A DNA stretch of 64,000 bases from Aulostomus chinensis (Eukaryota > Chordata > Actinopteri > Syngnathiformes > Aulostomidae), in assembly GCA_037954235.1 (NCBI GenBank), contig JBBMOA010000013.1, forward strand, positions 16,826,501 to 16,890,500, in the 5' to 3' direction. Within the stretch, counting starts at the first letter, position 1; the number at the start of each line of letters is the position of its first letter. The translations under genes and the position numbers were made by a program. This document shows positions 61,350 to 64,000 of this stretch, one piece after another. The notes under the pieces are model-generated. The model made no database searches and had not been told where the DNA came from. It saw only the letters and a program-made list of their open reading frames with translations.

Positions 61350-61364
61350 CCCCCCCCCCCCCCC
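61350..61364. repeat. Poly-C tract
   Basis: C15 close to a poly-A/GA purine tract at about 61287-61320. Confidence 0.9.
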
Positions 61365-61819
61365 ACTCGTAAAGTGACGATAATTGTCGGGCAGAATGAA
61401 GGAGAGTGGCGCGTTTTGGACTCGTGCAGCAGAGAGGACACACTCGCAATTTCACGTTGGAGACGGAGCTCTTTCCACGGAAACATTATAGATAGGTTGC
61501 AAAATAAGTTGTCTTCTTTTAACCGTAATTTTCCCAACAACTTGTCACAACTCTCTATGAACACGTCTACAAGGGATACAGCTAGGTGAGACGAGGAATT
61601 AAGCTGCAGGGGTTGGAGGGGTAGGGGTGGAGGGGTAAGAAGGAAGGGAGAAAGAAATCCTAGGTGTCAGTCAGAGTGTCTCCTTTGCTTACATTTCACT
61701 AGTCTCCTGAAATGCTATTTTGAGCCCCAGACAGCAGGTTGAATCCAGAAGGCAAACCCAAGCTTCCCTCTTGGGAGACACAGAGCGGAGAGGAGCAGGC
61801 CTGCCCTGGATCACTTTAC

Positions 61820-62485
61820 CTGACAGTCTGATGGACAGACATTCCTACTGTTTATATCCAGTGAAGATGGCAGTGAGGGGGACTGAAAACTACTGTCAGT
61901 CCCTACCTTCGCCCCCCCACCCCCCCCCCACCCTAAAGACACCCTCAACCATAAGCCTTAATCGTGATTAGTCAAGATGACCCGAGACATTTGGAGTTCC
62001 TTAACTGTCGAAAGCACCGGCGGTCGTATCTGTCAATATTTCCTGTCTGTTTTTTTAAAAAGCTTGGTAACATTGGTAACTCTTTTGATTGTCTCGGGCT
62101 TTTTCTCTTTTCAACAGCTTTAAGGATCACTGACAGCCTGACAGACCAGGTTTCTGTCAAGATCAATCAGTTCTTTTTCAGTCCGCACAGCCGGAACAAT
62201 TTTCCTTACGAGGCGAAAGCAATAGAAAACGTTCTCCCTCGGGAAACTTCCACAACGACTGTATCACCCGAGTCGTGCTGGAAAGTGCGAGGGAAAATGA
62301 TGCTTGACATAAATGGCTACTTTGACGGTGTTAATATGAGATTTAATGCTCGGAAAAAGATGTATGAATGGAGTTCAAATATCTGTGGGATTCACCATCT
62401 TTGATCAGTAAAGGAGAGAAACGCACGATGCGTCAGAATTCTTACACAATTGCTCGCAAAATATTGACGTTCTACCTTAATATTC
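61820..62485 (-). other. pcdh11: Candidate 5' UTR exon of pcdh11
   Basis: A consensus donor CAG|GTAAAG lies on the minus strand at 61820/61819, and an alternative AAG|GTAGGG at 61907/61906. Between these donors and the inferred start near 62,485 the sequence is CpG-rich. A 5' UTR acceptor exists at 58410, so at least one upstream non-coding exon is expected. The limits are inferred, and the plus-strand 146-codon open frame in this stretch is treated as chance. Confidence 0.3.
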
Positions 62486-62504
62486 CTCCTCATATTTCCA
62501 CAAT

Positions 62505-62565
62505 TTGATATTATATCCAAAAATTGCGTCATTTTTGAGTCGTCCTGCTGGGTTTTGATTGGCGG
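62505..62565 (-). promoter_or_regulatory. pcdh11: Candidate pcdh11 promoter (CCAAT, ATF/CRE-like, TATA-like)
   Basis: Read on the minus strand: CGCCAATCA with CCAAT at 62562-62558, then ATGACGCAA at 62532-62524, then TATAATAT at about 62516-62509. The spacing predicts a start near 62,485, with CCAAT at about -75 and the TATA-like box at about -30. The block sits in a CpG-elevated zone upstream of the coding exon and points the right way. Motif spacing is seen directly; promoter activity is inferred. Confidence 0.35.
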
Positions 62566-62759
62566 GTGATGTTCCTAAACGACTAATTACTGACGCTGTA
62601 ATCGTGGACCTCAAGAGGGCAGTCCATACATGCAAACGTAGTCCTAGACTGACAAATTGAGCTGAGGGTTGTGCCTTCTCTTCAAAGTTAGCTCCCACAA
62701 ACAAAAATAGAGGAATGGAAATGAACTGTGAGATTAACTGCAATTAATCCAAGCTAAGA

Positions 62760-62780
62760 GGGGGGGGGGGGGGGGGGGGG
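62760..62780. repeat. Poly-G tract (21)
   Basis: G21, about 200 bp upstream of the candidate CCAAT box. Confidence 0.93.
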
Positions 62781-63757
62781 AGGAATACACAGGGGAAAAT
62801 CAACTATAACTTCCTTTCCTTTTTATGAGCAGTCATTTTTGTGACTTTTGGGATGTAAAGTGTGTCAGCTGAGCTGCTAATTTTCCCAACCCATCCTTTA
62901 CCGGATCCAAACCCTAACCATATCCTTTAATACGGTGCACCCTTGGTCAAGAGAAGATCAAGACTAGAAGGAACTTTTTTCATGACCCAGTTTAAATTTG
63001 CGAACATTAACTACATGTGACGTCAGAGACCTTACAGGGTTTGTATTGTAACGCTGGAACTAGCATGCGTTGGCTGTGCATGGGGATGAAGACATCTTCG
63101 ACACATGGCGGCATGTCTGGCTTCATTACTTCATGAACTTTCCTACATAGAACTATGTCATGATTTCTTCACTCATCTCCAGCACCAATCCATCAGAACT
63201 AGCCAAAGCACGCTAACATGATAGCACTGCTACCGTTTCTGAAATACAGTTGTGCATGAGCAAATACTTTGATTTTTTTTTTTTTAAAAAAAAGCTCTGC
63301 TACCATTTTCTCTCTCTCTCTCTGTCTGATTTCTTTTAATATTAATGCCATTTGCCTGCAGCCAGAATATGCTGCTCACCTCGGGATGGTTCACATTACC
63401 ATTTGATTTAATTCTCCAGCAAATAGCCTATTGAGTTCAGTAGGCCTGTTGGGGCTCTTTGAACACAGCCTACGAATGATCTATTGCATATTGAGCAGGT
63501 ACAACCTAATAGATTTGCAACACAAACAACCGACTGTGACGGGCAAGCTTGACAGGTAATTAGACGTTGATGATTGTACCTGTTGTTTTAAAATGAATAA
63601 ATAAATAAAAAAAGGCACGGGATTGTTTGTTTTTTTTCATTCCTTGAGTGAGTCGGATTAGAACAGCCCCCCCTGAGGTTATACGGTCTGTGACAGTTGA
63701 GAGCCGCTTGACCAGGAGAGGCTTTGCTGTTACCGCGCACCCACGCACCGATGGAGC

Positions 63758-63807
63758 AGCGCGCGCGCACGCACGCACACACACATACATACACACACGC
63801 ACGCACA
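63758..63807. repeat. (GC)n/(CA)n alternating tract
   Basis: GCGCGCGC passing into GCAC and CACA units. Confidence 0.92.
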
Positions 63808-64000
63808 AAAGTCTCCGCAGTTGCAAGCGCTTTTAAAGTAAGGGGCCTATAGCTATTGTAACGGTCGTTTTTAATGAGCAATATTTGACAGCAACAAATA
63901 AAAATTGGCACTCTAAGTCGTGACCATACGGCGCGTGAAACATTCGTAACGCGATAACACCAATCTTTTGATCGGAAAAGCGTGGAGAAGAAAAAAATGT

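Larger units (their letters stand above)
61180..62650. other. CpG-elevated zone upstream of pcdh11
   Basis: CpG is frequent here compared with the surrounding A/T-rich DNA, notably at 61190-61250, 61980-62040, 62190-62300 and 62420-62620. The zone is interrupted by poly-A (about 61300-61320), poly-C (61350-61364) and a C-rich run near 61911-61932. Such clusters often mark promoters. This is a visual estimate, not a computed CpG island. Confidence 0.4.
62651..64000. other. Non-coding DNA upstream of candidate promoter
   Basis: No supported gene. It holds a G21 tract (62760-62780), a poly-T/poly-A junction near 63271-63293, a short CT run (63310-63323) and a GC/CA alternating tract (63758-63807). 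CpG rises again in the last 100 bases. Confidence 0.6.

Noticed and set aside
61964..62404. 146-codon plus-strand open frame
   Set aside because: No recognised domain and no exon context. It lies in the CpG-rich zone that fits a minus-strand 5' UTR exon better.
1..64000. tRNA, rRNA, CRISPR arrays, operons or phage genes
   Set aside because: No tRNA B-box with a fitting acceptor stem, no spaced direct repeats with unique spacers, and no prokaryotic gene organisation were seen. Short open frames read with GTG/TTG starts have no bacterial context.

Overview
The window is vertebrate nuclear DNA. It is most likely from a ray-finned fish, and a percomorph-like teleost is my guess. The evidence is a single spliced, multi-exon neuronal adhesion gene, an A/T-rich background with long CA/GT, GA, AT and GATA microsatellites throughout, and an intron only about 9.7 kb long in a gene whose mammalian counterpart is far larger. 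There are no operons, no CRISPR array, and no bacterial or phage genes. Nearly all open frames outside the one gene are short and look like chance.

The only protein-coding gene I can support is a delta-1 protocadherin on the minus strand, pcdh11 (the PCDH11X/Y orthologue). Its first coding exon (57839-58409) carries the signal peptide, EC1 and the start of EC2. A 9,725-bp intron separates it from a large exon (45606-48113) that carries the rest of EC2, then EC3-EC7, the transmembrane segment, a polybasic juxtamembrane stretch and the conserved CM1 tail block. The two exons join in phase 0 and give 1,013 residues up to a splice donor. The later tail exons (CM2 and CM3, the latter with the PP1-docking motif) were not found; they are probably further downstream, either as small exons in 1-45,400 or beyond the window edge.

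Layout: 1-45,434 is non-coding DNA, downstream of or within the 3' introns of pcdh11. It holds microsatellites, a 373-bp GATA array, a diverged 125-bp two-unit repeat, several GC-richer blocks open on both strands, and candidate conserved non-coding elements. 45,435-48,113 is the large coding exon plus a possible read-through tail. 48,114-57,838 is the intron, which carries an old hAT-like miniature element. 58,410-64,000 is the upstream region. It has a CpG-elevated zone at about 61,180-62,650 with CCAAT, ATF/CRE-like and TATA-like motifs correctly spaced for a minus-strand start near 62,485, and a good splice donor at 61,820. That makes it a plausible promoter and 5' UTR exon.

I found no new multi-gene system. 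The most useful leads are the candidate promoter, a short codon-repeat expansion inside EC7, a read-through C-terminus of the large exon, and the hAT-like element.
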